Of a stretch of DNA of 64,000 bases, positions 1-12,006 are shown piece after piece. Source of the DNA: Arctopsyche grandis (taxonomy: Eukaryota; Arthropoda; Insecta; Trichoptera; Hydropsychidae); contig NC_135357.1 of assembly GCF_051622035.1 (NCBI RefSeq), positions 33,150,191-33,214,190 of the forward strand, in the 5' to 3' direction. The notes beneath the pieces were generated by a model, which was not told the DNA's origin, searched no databases, and saw nothing but the letters and a program-made list of their open reading frames with translations. How positions within the stretch are numbered: position 1 is the stretch's first letter; each line of letters starts with the position of its first letter. A program made the position numbers and the translations under genes.

Positions 1-300
1 AATTTTCTCTGATTTCATTGTTGAAACGATTCCCGATTAAAAATTGGCTAAAAATCCTTCCTACCCACTATGTCACCACTATTTGAGTATGATTAATGTA
101 AATATTACAATAAAAATGTATGTACAATTCATAGATGTCTCGTTAAATTGTCGAGTTTAAGTCAGTGTCTCGTAATTTAGCGACTTATGTATATAATAAA
201 AAATGCTGTATTGTTTGTAATTTGGCCAGGAAGGCGCATTGGGGTTTACCTGTAATGCCTTCCTGGTATGAAATAAAATAAAATAAATAAAATAAATCAA
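1..300 (+). repeat. SINE, 3' part with terminal hairpin
   Basis: The window opens inside a SINE body (GATTTCATTGTTGAAACG then AAAAATTGGCT) that matches the copy at 6686-7130. It ends with a stem-loop made of GCCAGGAAGGC and GCCTTCCTGGT at about 226-271, followed by an AAATA-rich tail. Confidence 0.7.
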
Positions 301-959
301 TAGATCAGTAGCTATTAAAATTGATATAAGATGTTTTGTGAACATAATTTAGTAATAACAAAAATCAAAATATATAATAATAATATCATTTCGCTATAGT
401 AACAAGGTCGAAAATGCAACAGATTGGAAACTATTTGACATCTTGATAGTTGATACAGTATCAATTACAATCACAACTACGACTTCCATATCGATATAAT
501 TATATGATACAATTTAATACCGAATAATTTTTATATTATTACAATGCGAAACAATTCACAATCGACCTTGAACGTATGTAATGGCCACCATGCTTGGACA
601 GTGGGCGCAACAAAACGGTGCCATTCAGCAATCAAAATGGCGTCACAAAACTATATGAATCAATATTTAGTCGATTGAGAACATGTGGTTTCACAGATCG
701 CCGAAGCGTGTTGATCTCATTGGATACGCTCTATCACCCGCAAAGACACTTTCCCACGGCCTTGGGGAAATATGTGTGAATACATTGCACATATCGAAAA
801 TGCGAGATGTCCTTATTTAATTTTATATCAACTAATCATGCACACTCGCCTAACAGAATGCTCCAAAGCGACTGCTAAACAGAAGAAACAGAAATACATG
901 ACATTAAAAATTCTTACAATAAATAAAAATATAACAGCCAAGTCAACAGTTAAAATTAT

Positions 960-1975
960 CAACTATTAACTGCTCTAGTTTGTCGCAATCCCCGTAACCG
1001 AGGAAGCGGTGCAGCGAATGAAAAGAGATATGACAAATGTCAATGGCACCATCCAGGGAATTTAAGAAACGGAAGCCTCGAGGAATATGAAATAGAGGAT
1101 GATGGCGTGTCCAGATCAAACTCTCCGGAGCGTAAAGGCCAATTTCCGCCAGAATAGACTGGTATGAGATAAAACCTCCAAATATAGAAAACAATAACTT
1201 GACGAGGGCAACATTCCCCCGTGTTCAAGAGAAGTGTAGCCTACCATACCATGACAAATCTTAAAGGAAATAAATATGGCTAAATCTCATATTGCTCCTT
1301 ATAAAGAAGCCGGTGAAAGTGTATTTGAATAATTTTAAGTTTAATAGATTGAGTTTTGGCTGAAGGACTCCAGATCATAGAGGCGTACTCCATGATACTT
1401 CTCATCAGAGCATTGTACAACAGCCTTAGAACAGTGGGATTATGGAAATGTCGGGAATTGCGAAAAACAAACCCTAGCAACCTTGAAGCTGAGCAACACA
1501 CAGAATCAATGTGATTGGAGAACCTTAGGTCACTCTGAAAAGCAATCCCAAGATGAACAGTAGATTCAACCCAGTTCAATTCAGAGTTACCAGCTAGATA
1601 AGGAAAGGTACAATCAGGGATAGATCTATATCTAGAGTAACACATTACCTTACATTTGGAGACATTAAGAGGCAAACAGTTAGTTAAAGACCAAGAATGA
1701 AGAGTATTTAAATTCTCTTGTAAGAACTATACTCAAATAGAGCTTTAAATCATAAGCATATAATAAAAAACGACAATTGACCAAGTGCCTACCAATATCA
1801 TTGACAAATAAATTAAAGAGAAAGGGTCCGAGGCTAGAGCCTTGGGGAACCCCGGAGCCAGCAACATAGATGCGGGAGCGAGAGGTACCGAAGACGACAA
1901 ACTGTTGACAATTCATAAGATATAATTTGAAAAACTGCACCAATCTGTCAAGAAAGCCATAAGCGGACATGATTA
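960..1975 (-). pseudogene. Dead non-LTR retrotransposon, Jockey-like reverse transcriptase 3' part
   Basis: On the minus strand, two frames carry reverse transcriptase sequence. Frame one (1970-1680) has the GVPQGSSLGPFLFNLFVNDI block. The catalytic box reads YAYDLKLY where YADDLKLY is expected, so a catalytic Asp is lost. Another frame (1675-1280) carries the thumb and C-terminal region (VSKCKVMCYSR, LLYNALMRSIMEYASMIWSP). Remnants of the C-terminal end continue to about 960. The copy is 5' truncated, frame-broken and inactive. Confidence 0.8.
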
Positions 1976-2069
1976 AAATTATTAAATTAGCGGATTTTGA
2001 ATTAAATGCAGTAGTATAAAATGTGTATATTTATTTATAAATAATTATCTTAAATAAACATGATTCGTA

Positions 2070-5000
2070 TTATCTGCTTAGAATTTCCATAATTTCTTTC
2101 GTGGATTTGCCTTTGGTTTCTGGTAAAAATATCAGTGTTAACAGTCCGCCTAGTGCAGAGACGACACTGAACAGGTAAAAAAGGTTGTGCATCCCTATCG
2201 ATGCCGATAATGGTGCGAAGAGCCTCAGAAGTATGAAACCATTGAAGAATATCATCTGGGATACGAGCATTGTTGCTAAGCTTCGCACCTAAAAACAATT
2301 GATACATATTGAACTTTATGTATAATAATAATATAAACTGTGACATTCAACTTTTGATCACATTAAAGGTCTGACCGCACTATACGACAACCGAGCGATC
2401 CGACACTTCACAACAGTGTGCGACAATATTACATAGGTAAACCGCACTTGAACGGCAGCGATGCGACACTCTGCAGTAAATTATGTCAATCATTCGTTCG
2501 ATACCTCGGAATAAAATGGACGAAACGGACGCTATTATACATAGTATTGTTACGTACGCCGCGGATTAAGCGAATAGAATCCCAGAGACTGTGTGACTGT
2601 TCAAGGGTTATCTGTTAACGGATTAACTTAAGTGCTTGCACTTAGACCAACGGATATCTGTTATCGGATTAACTAAGTGCTAGCACTTACTTCCAGGATT
2701 ATATCTGGACTCTAAGTGCATTTAGGCTAAACAATTACCGCTATTATACCTTTCTCAGAATCAGTACGGGGAGACCCAATGTCGTGGAAATACATATCCG
2801 AATACGTGACTATACAACAGGTAAACAGATTAGACGTCCTGAGAGATCTACCCTTTATAAGGCGGTACGTAGGCGATATCATGTCATTCTGGACTGAGCA
2901 CTGCCAGTGCGTGTATCTCCTTAATCATCAATAAATGCTGTGAGACGACTGTTGGTATTTTACTTGGATCCTCCACCCACCCCTACGCAACAGTATCTTT
3001 GATAAGCGAGGAAGAAGAAAAATCGAGAAAACCCAAAAGATTATCGCTACATGCTATTTCAAAGTCAAGATATGAAGAAGGAGAATAATTGTCGCAAGAC
3101 AACCCCCCACTCAACGACACCTTGCGTCAAAGTTGGTCGAAAAGTCAACTTTGACGCAAGGTGTCGTTCTACGTCATGTGACTGTCGTGCAGTGCGATAT
3201 GTCTCATACAATTTCATACAAACAATATTTGGTCGCATACTGTTGTGAAGTGAAGGATCGTTCGGTTGTCGTATAGTGCGGTCAGACCTTAAGTATGGTT
3301 GCATCAAGTGGGATTGAAGCCAGCTTTACATTTCTAGTACTAACCTCATCAGATAAAATATCACAGATGAAAATAAAAGGAATTCCAGCAGCACCAATGC
3401 TGTAAATGTAAATACAAAAGCACAAGAAAACCACAGGCACCCATTCGTATAGGCTTAGATCGTAATTTAAAGTATTCAAGTAGAAGTAAGTAGCCAGAAT
3501 CATCATGCATATGCCAACTCCGAAAGTAGACATTGCCAGTAGAGACTGAAAAGTGTATAGAAATTGTTAAGCGGATCAACTTTTAAAACATTTGAATGGA
3601 ATTTTCAAACATACATACCTTTCTACCCCACTTGTCGATGAATTTGGTCGCTGACAGAGCTCCGATTATTTGAATACAACCATAAATGACTGCTGCACTT
3701 TCAGCTGAAAGTTGGGAATCGCCCCCTTCCAGAAATATGGTTACAGAGTAGTTGTGAACCGCAAACATACCCATGTAGCATTGTATGATGAACATACCAT
3801 TGATAAGTAGGAAACCTCGCCTTATGCCTTTGTCGAATACTGTAAATAACACTTTAATTATGTATAAACATACTAGTGTTGTACCCGATGAAATATCATC
3901 GCATAGGTGTTGAAATATTAAGTAATTAAATAAAAAAAAAATTAAAAGAAATGTGTCGGTTCTGTGTTCGATCCACAAGCGGTCGAATTCTTTTTCAAAT
4001 ACCTTTTAAATATATTTAATTTAATATTTATATTTAATTGCTTACTATGAAAAAAAAATGGTAAAAACAACCTACATATAAAACACCAATAGAAAAATTA
4101 ATTAATTAAATAAATTTTCAATAGATGGCGCCAAATGCTCAGAGACCTGCCTAAAGGAAACATTGGTAGCAAACAGTATATGTATATATAGAAGCTTTTT
4201 TCTTTCGTTATTATATTCGTAAATTGTGTTAACAGTGTTTTAGCTGTGACGTACATATGTATGTCGAATCGAAACGACTATTATAGTACGGTAAGCGTTA
4301 TCGCAGATACACAGATACACAGACACACAGAATAGCGATATTATATATGTATATGACTAGTATTGTACCCGATGAAATATCATCGCATGAGTGTTGGCAT
4401 ATTAATTTATTAAATAATACAAAATTAAAAGAAATGTGTCGGTTCTGTGTTCGATCCACACGCGGTCGAATTTTTTTCAAATACCTTTTAAATATATTTA
4501 ATTGCTTAATATGAAAAAAAAATGGTAAAAACTACCTACCTACCTACATGTAAACAATATAAAACACCAATAGAAAAATTAATTAATTAAATAGATTTTC
4601 AATAGATGGCGCTAAATGCTCAAAGAACTGCCCAGAGGAAACATTGGTAGCAAACAGTATATATAGAAGTTTTTTTCTTTCGTTATTATATTCGTTAATT
4701 TTGTTAACAGTGTTTTAACTGTGACGTACACATGTATGTCGAATGGAAATGACTATTATAGTACGGCGAGCGTTATCGCAGATACACAGACACACACAAT
4801 AGCGATATTATATATAGGTATATGACTAGTGTTGTACCCGATGAAATATCATCGCATGAGTGTTGGCATATTAATTTATTAAATAATACAAAATTAAAAG
4901 AAATGTGTCGGTTCTGTGTTCGATCCACACGCGGTCGAATTTTAATTTAATTTATATATTTAATTGTTTATTATGAAAAAAAAATGGTAAAAACTACCTA

Positions 5001-8000
5001 CCTATGTACATATGTAAATGTAAAAAATATAAAACACTGTAACGCGACGTTCTCCCGAGTGTCCCTTCAGTTGGTAGCGGTAGTAATCTTTAGGGTGGCA
5101 CCAGTGATTTTACCGCGCCAACCCCATACTCCTCTCGAGCAGTATCGAGAGCGAGTCTCTCTCTACTACCAGCCGTCATCCGGGAAGGACCTCCCTATCC
5201 AGCATCTCCGCCGAACGTCTTCAGAGACGCCCAGAGATCGCCATCTTGTGTCCACACGAGGCAGTACGGAGTCTGTCTCCTGCCTCCCCCTCCCGCTGCT
5301 GTGACCCGACCAGCGGTGCTTCAACGAGAAGACGACCGCAGAGCCAGCTTCCCGACCACGAGGAAGCTATTATCAACGAAGACGATTTGCAGTCAGGAAC
5401 CTCCCCGACTATATACATATATAACACTATCCCAAGGTTAGTCCACGTTTCCATATAACCCGACCCTTGTAAGAACGACGTTATCCGCCATCTGGACCTC
5501 CCACCGCGAGATCAGATAAGCGCGCGTAAATTCGTTCGTTAAAACACCAATATAAAAATTAATTACATAATTAAATAAATTGTCAATAGATGACGGTAAA
5601 TGCTCAGAAACTTAGCGCCGTCTATTTGCCTATAGAAAACAATGGTAGCAAACAGTATATATATAGATTTTTTTTTCTTTTGATGTTATATTCGAATACG
5701 TTATGTTGGCAGTGGTTTAGTTGTGACGTACATATGTATGTCGAATCGAAACGACTAGTATAGTACGGCGAGCGTTATCTCAGATACACAGAATATCGAC
5801 ATTATATATATGTACATATGATAATCAAACATTTTACATATAGATTTAGCAGCCTTCACGGTAGATTTCGGTTTCTCTTTGGTGTAATTCTGAAGTCGAC
5901 ACAATTCCGTTTTGATCTCTTCATCTTCCACATCCAAACTGCGCAACCAAGCCAATGATCTTGCTGCTTTCTAACATAAATAACAGAATGCATACAAACA
6001 AAACGATCAAATAATAAAAAATGCATACAAAATAGTACATATAATATAATACATCATCTTGCCCGTTTCGAACTAGGAAAGCGGGAGTTTCAGGTACATA
6101 AAAGTACAAAACTATAGCAGTGATTGCAGTAGCGAGCATAGCCCAAGCAGTTGCTACATACGAGATGTAGCCACCGATTATGAAAGCTGTGGTTATTCCA
6201 GTGGTATAAAATACGCTGAATAGGGATGATAGTCTGCCTCTGTATTCGACTTGAGCTATTTCACCCACGTAGGCTGAGGTGATTCCCATACATCCGGCAA
6301 CACCTAGTCCCATCACGAAACGACCAGCTATCAGATAGTAGACATTTGGAGCCATCAATATTGCTAAAGAGTGGACCTGAAATAGCATACGATTATGTGA
6401 AGTGTGAGCAGTAAAAAAAATATATCCGTTTTTTCATAGCTTGTATCTAAACCAGGGCTTGGCTGTTTAAGATCATACTGAGCACGATTTGAACACTAAA
6501 AATTTCATAAAAATTATTTTAAACATTAAAAAATAAAGATATTATAACTGCAGTGCGTTTTTGTATTTGTAATATTATTTATTTATTTTAAAGTTTTGGA
6601 CCATTGTGGCATTACAGGAAGAACCTGAGGGCGAAATCACACAGTGGTGTATGTGGCACGTGGATTTTTTTTAGATAGTTTTAAACCAGCCGCGTGGTCT
6701 ATTGGTGAATGTTGAATTATTTTGTACTTGATGTTACGGGTTCGATTCCCGTTGAAGTCTCGTTGTTGGCCAGACCTTGGTTTGTCGAGGTCGATCGTTT
6801 CTTATCAGAATTTGCCAATTTTTCTGATTTTCATTGAAACGGTTCCTGTAAAAATTGGCTGTTGCAAACCTTTAGTTATTGTTATATCTTAGGTTTCGCC
6901 ATTTTGCTCACCATAGATGTCTCTGTGGTTGTTTATCGAAAATAAAAATTCGTATTGTTACATGAAAGTTATTCATCGTTATTTATCGTATTCATACGAT
7001 GTTTGTAATATCTGACCATTGATGTCAGATATTGTTTAGAATTACACGTATCTATGTAATAATTATGTGGACCAGGAAGGCGCATTTGTTAAGTCTTACC
7101 TGTTAAGTCTTCCTGGTACATATATTTGTATATACATATGCAGTGGCGGACTGGCCATATAAGCGAACATGCCCAATGGCATGTGGGCCCCACTATCTGT
7201 TGGAAAATATGGGCCCTCAGTAAAATTAAATAACTTTTTAACTATTTCACGTATGTAAAAATTATTGCACTTTGGGACCTAAAGTTTGGGTATTTCAACA
7301 AAACAAATTTCTTACGATATACACAAACAACTAATACATGCTTTAACAGACCAAGGATCGGCTAACTTTTTTTATTAGGCTCGAAATGTAAGAATGTATA
7401 TACCAATACCTATGTAACAACTACCTACTGAAATAAAAATGGGAATAATCAAATTTCCGCGAATAATATAAACTGAATTGCTTAAAACAATTTTGATAGG
7501 ACGATTCATCATCAACCTTCGATTTAAATTTACTTCATACTTTCAAAGTATCATTTGATTATACTTCGACGATATAGTAAGATTTAAATAAACAATTTTA
7601 AACAGTTTCCGAATATAAAATCTATTCCTAATCTATGTAGACACATCCATGTATAAAAAAATATACGATAGGGGCCCCCTTCCCAAAATCCAGATTTTCG
7701 ATTAACATTAATTGAAAATATTATGCATTGTTTTCAGGGACGTAATTTGGGGGGGGGGGGCATAGGGGGGCACGCGCCCCCCTAAATTAAGGAATAGTGT
7801 GATTTTAGAAAATATTATGAATTTAATGATTAATGATATACTACGAATCTATGAATGCTACGTTTATTTCTTATGTATGTTGCTTTTGGGTAAACTAATA
7901 AAATAATTGCTGCTATGTGCTTTGAAAAAAAAGATTTTATTATTTCGAAACAAGTATTTTTTGGTTTTTAAGTGGTATGCCTCTGGTAAAACTCTTAGAA

Positions 8001-11000
8001 ATTGTTCATCCTATGGAGTGAATCGTTAGAAAGGGGGGGGGGGGGAGGACAATTTTTTTAACCCTGGGTGGGGCCCCCTTTGACTCCTGGCATGCACTAA
8101 TTTCAGTCCCAGTCCGCCACTGTACATATGTATGTAAAAAATATATATACGTATGTATATATATATAGAAAAAAATTGACGTTCATGGCACGCATGCATG
8201 GCACACGTCCTTTCAAAACGACACTTTCGACCTATGTCGTTGAATTTGTATCCTTGTTTGACAGTGATCTATATCAAAACCCCCCTTTGCACCATTTTCG
8301 GTTAAATTGTATCCTTGCTTGACAGTGATCTATACCCAGATCTATGTCAAGCAAGGATAAATACTGCCATACAATTTCAACGACATATGTAGGTCAAGGA
8401 CGTGTGCGAGGCGGGTGATCGTGAAAAAGTCGAAAATATTCATTTATCATGCATACATATGAAAAACGGTTAGTACATATATCAGTGGCGTGCGGTAAAA
8501 CACTCTCTCCCCCCGACGTACATCCTCACTTAATTTGCGCGAGCAAGATGCAACAGGAACAAGAGGAACAGGCTTTTCCTCCCGCATCCTGCGCGCGCAC
8601 ATTAAACAAGGCTGTATGACAAAAAGAGAGATAATTTCACCGCATGCCACTCATATATATTATATATACATAGTACCGTTTACCATGTACCTTTTTTTTT
8701 TTTTGATCCTTCCGATATTTGCTTCTTTCGGTCCCGTGAGGTAGAACTGTGCCAGGCATGCGTGCCATGAACGCCACATGTTTTATATATGTTTAAAACT
8801 ATCTAAAAAAAACCACGTGCCATATTCACCGCTGTGTGATTTCGCCCTTGTCCGTGCGCCGAGTTGTCTGCGCCGAAAGGTCGGCGCCGAGTTGTAGTGG
8901 TGCCATTGTGAATATTTAACTAAGTATGTGACAATATAATATTTAAATAAAATATTACTTACAACGAATGGGATAGTCCACAATATTAAGCTGATCTTTT
9001 TTCCATATTTTTCAGATAAAATCGCGACTAATGGTGTCGCGACGAGTCCACCTAGTGGAAAAATACTGGCTACCCACGCCGACTCTTCCAAAGTTATATC
9101 TCCGAGTGGTGCTTCCGGTGAAAGAAGTTGAGGAATAGCTGATGATGTCCACCCGATCGCCAGGCCAAAACCGAATGTCATTAAATGACCTATAATGGTA
9201 AAACGTACAGTGAATGTAATCTGACAGATAAAATTAAAAATGTGTATGCAATGATGGAGATTTGTTTAATTTATGTTGCACTGTTGAGTTTTACACTGGA
9301 AAAGCGCAACGTCATTATTATAATAATGAAACGTTTCGTTAAACATTTGCGTCGTCATTAAAATAAAATCTAATTAAATATTATGCACTCAATGAAAATA
9401 TATGATTTTGTACATACATATGTACATAAATTGGTGAAAATAAATAGTTGTTTCGAATTGTTATCGATGTTATAAAAATGAGTGTTAATTTTGATTTTAA
9501 GCTACAATATTTAATTCTATGAATATGGTAAACGGTACATACTCACGTACATACTCACTTAATTTGCGCGAGCAGGGTACAACAGGAACAAGAGGAACAG
9601 GCTTTAATGTGCGCGCGCAGAATACGGGAGGAAAAGCTTGTTCCTCTTGTTTCTGTTGTATCCTGCTCGCGCAAATTAAGTGAGTATGAACCGTTTACCA
9701 TGCACTTTTTTTTTGATCTTTCGACTAAAGATCTTTCGATTTTCGATCTTTGCCTTCCGATATTTGTGTTTTCTGTAATTTAATTCTGGCTCGTCACGGA
9801 GACCGATTAAATAAATATAGACTACACATTTTCAAAAATTTAATTCATTCGGTTATAATAATATGTAAAATGAAATAATAATAATAGAAAATTAGTTCGG
9901 CACAATGAGATCTATTTCAGTTTTTTTCTTTAAATATATGTAGGTATATATGCGGGGCTTTTTTCCCATGTAACTTAGTGGAACGGCGTTCCGGCACCCT
10001 TTTGTCTCAGCATTTTTATATGTTTCAAACGAATATTCTGCATAGTACAATTTAAATATAATTATATTATACAGAATATTATAATTATATTTATATTTCC
10101 AATAAAAAACTTGACAATGAGTGAGTTCCGGCACCTTTTTTTTTTCAAAAAAAGCCCTGTGTATAAGTATGGTGATGGTGGAAAAATACGAAGTATGAAA
10201 AAATATGAAAAAATACATAGATGTCGCATTTTGTTCTTTTCTCCTGTGGCACGTACCAATTTGATGGTTTCGTCGCCAGTTGTGAGGGGCATCAAACTCC
10301 TCGAGTATATTTCTACTAATTTGGATTTGTTTAATCTAAAATATGCTGATTTGGTTGATTTAATCTGGCTAATTTGAGACCGAAACATGTTCTATTATTG
10401 TATTTCCTTATATTTTTTTGTTTTTGATTGTGTTTTATTTTTCTTATTATAGAGTATCCTTTTATTCTTTTTTTAGTGGGAGAATTTGGGAAATTCCAAA
10501 AGAATATATGATTGGATTTTATTTAATTTTATTTAGCTGAATTAAAGTTCAGTGATATTCGCGAAGTACACTGAACTTTAATTCAGCTACTTTACATACA
10601 CTTTAAATTAGATACTATTCACATGGTACACTTTAACTTCATTTCTAATACTTTAAAATATATACTATACATTTGGCAACAAAGTAACGCTCAGTTTGAC
10701 AGATTAAAAAATGAGGTTATGGATACAAATGTACTTTATTGGAAATACAACACTGCCACTAAAAAAAATCGGTGTGATTTAGTGATTTTAAAGTGCAAAG
10801 TATACGTTTTAAAGTGTAAATAAATTAATCTCAGTAATAATAATTGTTTTCATATGCAATATAATTGTTGAATTTTGGAATAATTAATTGAATATTGAAT
10901 ACATTTAACTAAAATTGAATAATTTGTTTTCGCTGCAATGTATATACGTATTTGTTAAGAGGGCTGTCCACCCGAAACCTTAATTTTGTTGCCGTTCCTT

Positions 11001-11604
11001 TCTTCGATATATATATATTGAGTGAATGTATATATTGAGTGAATGCGACAATATATATCAATATATATATTGAGTGAATGCGACAGTTGCGCTTCGACCA
11101 GATAATACGTATTTTAAATCGACAAAATCGAGGTTTCGTATTCTCCTATTTTCTCCTCCAAAAATTGACCAAATTTTTAAAAAAATTTCATCATCGGTAT
11201 GAGAAAGATATTTTCTGTGCAACTATGCGCGTATTTTTTTTTTAATTCGACCGTTAAATAAGAAAGCTGGACTCTTTTCGTGGGTGTAAAAAAGAGGCGA
11301 TTCTATAGATGTTTGGCGGCTCCTAGCTCCTATAAAAAATAACTAATCAAAAAAAATAAAACGATAGAGGCATCCCAATGGTGGATATCCATAGCATATT
11401 AAAAAATAATTTCTCTAGTGCCATAATTGAGGAAGAGTGAAGTGTAATACGTTTGTATGGACAAGGCGCTGGTGTCCAGCCCTCTTAAGAGTGTACACTA
11501 TTTTTATGAAATTGAATTACAGACTTACATATTAAGGTGGCTTTGACTTGATTCAAAACCGAAGATTGTTTCTGCACGTTGACTTGTTTGTCGGAAGAGT
11601 TCAT
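2070..11604 (-). CDS. Facilitated trehalose/sugar transporter, Tret1-like (7 exons, complete)
   Basis: This is a major facilitator superfamily sugar porter, which moves trehalose or hexoses across the plasma membrane by facilitated diffusion. I assembled it from seven minus-strand exons: 11529-11604, 8963-9189, 6053-6376, 5838-5970, 3619-3839, 3345-3545 and 2070-2288. Every junction has GT-AG ends and matching phase, and the product is 466 aa, normal for the family. Family signatures appear in order: KYGKK in loop 2-3 (about residues 86-90), AGRFVMGLG (about 116-124), PETP at the end of the first half (about 195-198), DKWGRK in loop 8-9 (322-327) and PETKGK near the C-terminus (450-455). Twelve membrane segments are expected. 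The start is the ATG at 11604, whose short polar leader precedes TM1. Introns carry many mobile elements but none interrupts an exon. The exact substrate cannot be told from sequence. Confidence 0.93.
2367..3288. mobile_element. TTAA-flanked MITE with ~57-bp terminal inverted repeats, split by a solo LTR
   Basis: Ends AGGTCTGACCGCACTATACG and its inverse at 3235-3288 match over about 57 bp. TTAA flanks both ends (2363-2366 and 3289-3292), as in piggyBac-type insertions. A solo LTR (2548-2992) sits inside. No transposase frame is present. The element lies in intron 6 of the sugar transporter. Confidence 0.8.
2548..2992 (+). mobile_element. Solo LTR copy 1 (TG...CA, GTAT duplication)
   Basis: A 445-bp unit begins TGTTACGTACGCCGC and ends CCCCTACGCAACA, flanked by GTAT on both sides. 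It has a CCTTTATAAGGCGG TATA-like box and AATAAATGCTG near the end. It is a solo LTR, probably Gypsy-type, and no internal coding region remains. Confidence 0.85.
3868..5820. repeat. Tandem triplication of a ~480-bp unit
   Basis: Three head-to-tail copies begin at about 3868, 4353 and 4825. Each contains TGTACCCGATGAAATATCAT, a GTTCGATCCAC segment and GAGCGTTATCGCAGATACAC or close variants. The array fills the intron between transporter exons 3619-3839 and 5838-5970, almost touching both. The third copy carries a 503-bp insertion. Confidence 0.85.
5038..5540. mobile_element. 503-bp GC-rich insertion with 7-bp duplication
   Basis: A GC-rich block starting TGTAACGCGACG interrupts the third tandem copy. 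AAAACAC occurs on both sides (5031-5037 and 5541-5547), whereas intact copies have it once. It may be a solo LTR (TATATACATATATAA near 5410), but the right end lacks a clear CA, so the class is open. Confidence 0.65.
6686..7130 (+). repeat. tRNA-derived SINE, nearly full length
   Basis: The head has an A-box-like TGGTCTATTGG and a B box GGGTTCGATTCCC. The body matches the copy at position 1, and the 3' end forms the same ACCAGGAAGGC / GTCTTCCTGGT stem-loop at about 7071-7115. Confidence 0.8.
7141..8122. mobile_element. hAT-type MITE with TACATATG 8-bp duplication
   Basis: A 982-bp element has ends CAGTGGCGGACTGG and CCAGTCCGCCACTG and perfect 8-bp duplications TACATATG (7133-7140, 8123-8130), a hAT signature. 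Internal poly-G tracts (about 7750 and 8033) suggest a further nested MITE. No transposase is seen. Confidence 0.88.
8483..8651. mobile_element. Short GCGTGCGGT-ended MITE
   Basis: Ends CAGTGGCGTGCGGT and ACCGCATGCCACT are inverted. The interior contains the AACAGGAACAAGAGGAACAG segment shared with the foldback family at 38995. A relative lies at 39387-39546. Confidence 0.65.
9520..9806. mobile_element. Foldback-family element, truncated copy
   Basis: A palindromic core (ACAACAGGAACAAGAGGAAC and its inverse) is followed by the arm CGATCTTTGCCTTCCGATAT and the terminal CGTCACGGAGACCG. The left arm end is missing. The family is defined by the copy at 38995-39371. Confidence 0.7.
10533..10589. 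repeat. Perfect 20-plus-bp inverted repeat hairpin
   Basis: TAGCTGAATTAAAGTTCAGT and its exact inverse surround a loop of about 14 bases. The hairpin lies in intron 1 of the sugar transporter and is not part of any repeat family I recognise. Confidence 0.75.
10959..11484. mobile_element. TTAA-flanked MITE, GAGGGCTG ends
   Basis: A 526-bp element has ends GAGGGCTGTCCACC and GGTGTCCAGCCCTC, with TTAA on each side (10955-10958, 11485-11488). No coding frame is present. It sits in transporter intron 1, just 45 bp from coding exon 1. Confidence 0.8.
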
Positions 11605-12006
11605 CTTTCAGGTGAAAACGGTCGAATGATGTCCACGATGTGACATGCCATGACATTATCTCGTTCAAATAAACTTAAGGCACTACGTGTGATAACAGCT
11701 ATAGACTAAGTTAAGGTAAATATCGTATTCATATTTATCTAAAGAAAATTCGTATGACGAGTATATTCCGCATTCAAATTATATAAATAAATGAATTTTA
11801 TTATTTAGCTATTGAGAAAAAATTTGAAATAAAAAACAATCACCTCGCAACAATTTATTTATGGAGTTTTATATATTACATTTTATGGACATTGTTGAAT
11901 AATATAATATAAAGAAACACCATCAAGTAATATACTATGCATTAATTTATAATCAATAAATGTTGAAAGCTTACTACATTATTTCTTGATATAAATATAT
12001 AATGAT

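Larger units (their letters stand above)
6629..8848. mobile_element. Nested inverted-repeat element, ~58-bp ends, 2.2 kb apart
   Basis: GGGCGAAATCACACAG and the following about 40 bases (to GATAGTTTTAAAC at 6686) recur inverted at about 8787-8848. Between them lie a SINE (6686-7130), a hAT-type MITE (7141-8122) and a small GCGGT MITE (8483-8651). The outer repeats probably formed a short foldback element later filled by insertions. It lies in transporter intron 2. Confidence 0.7.
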
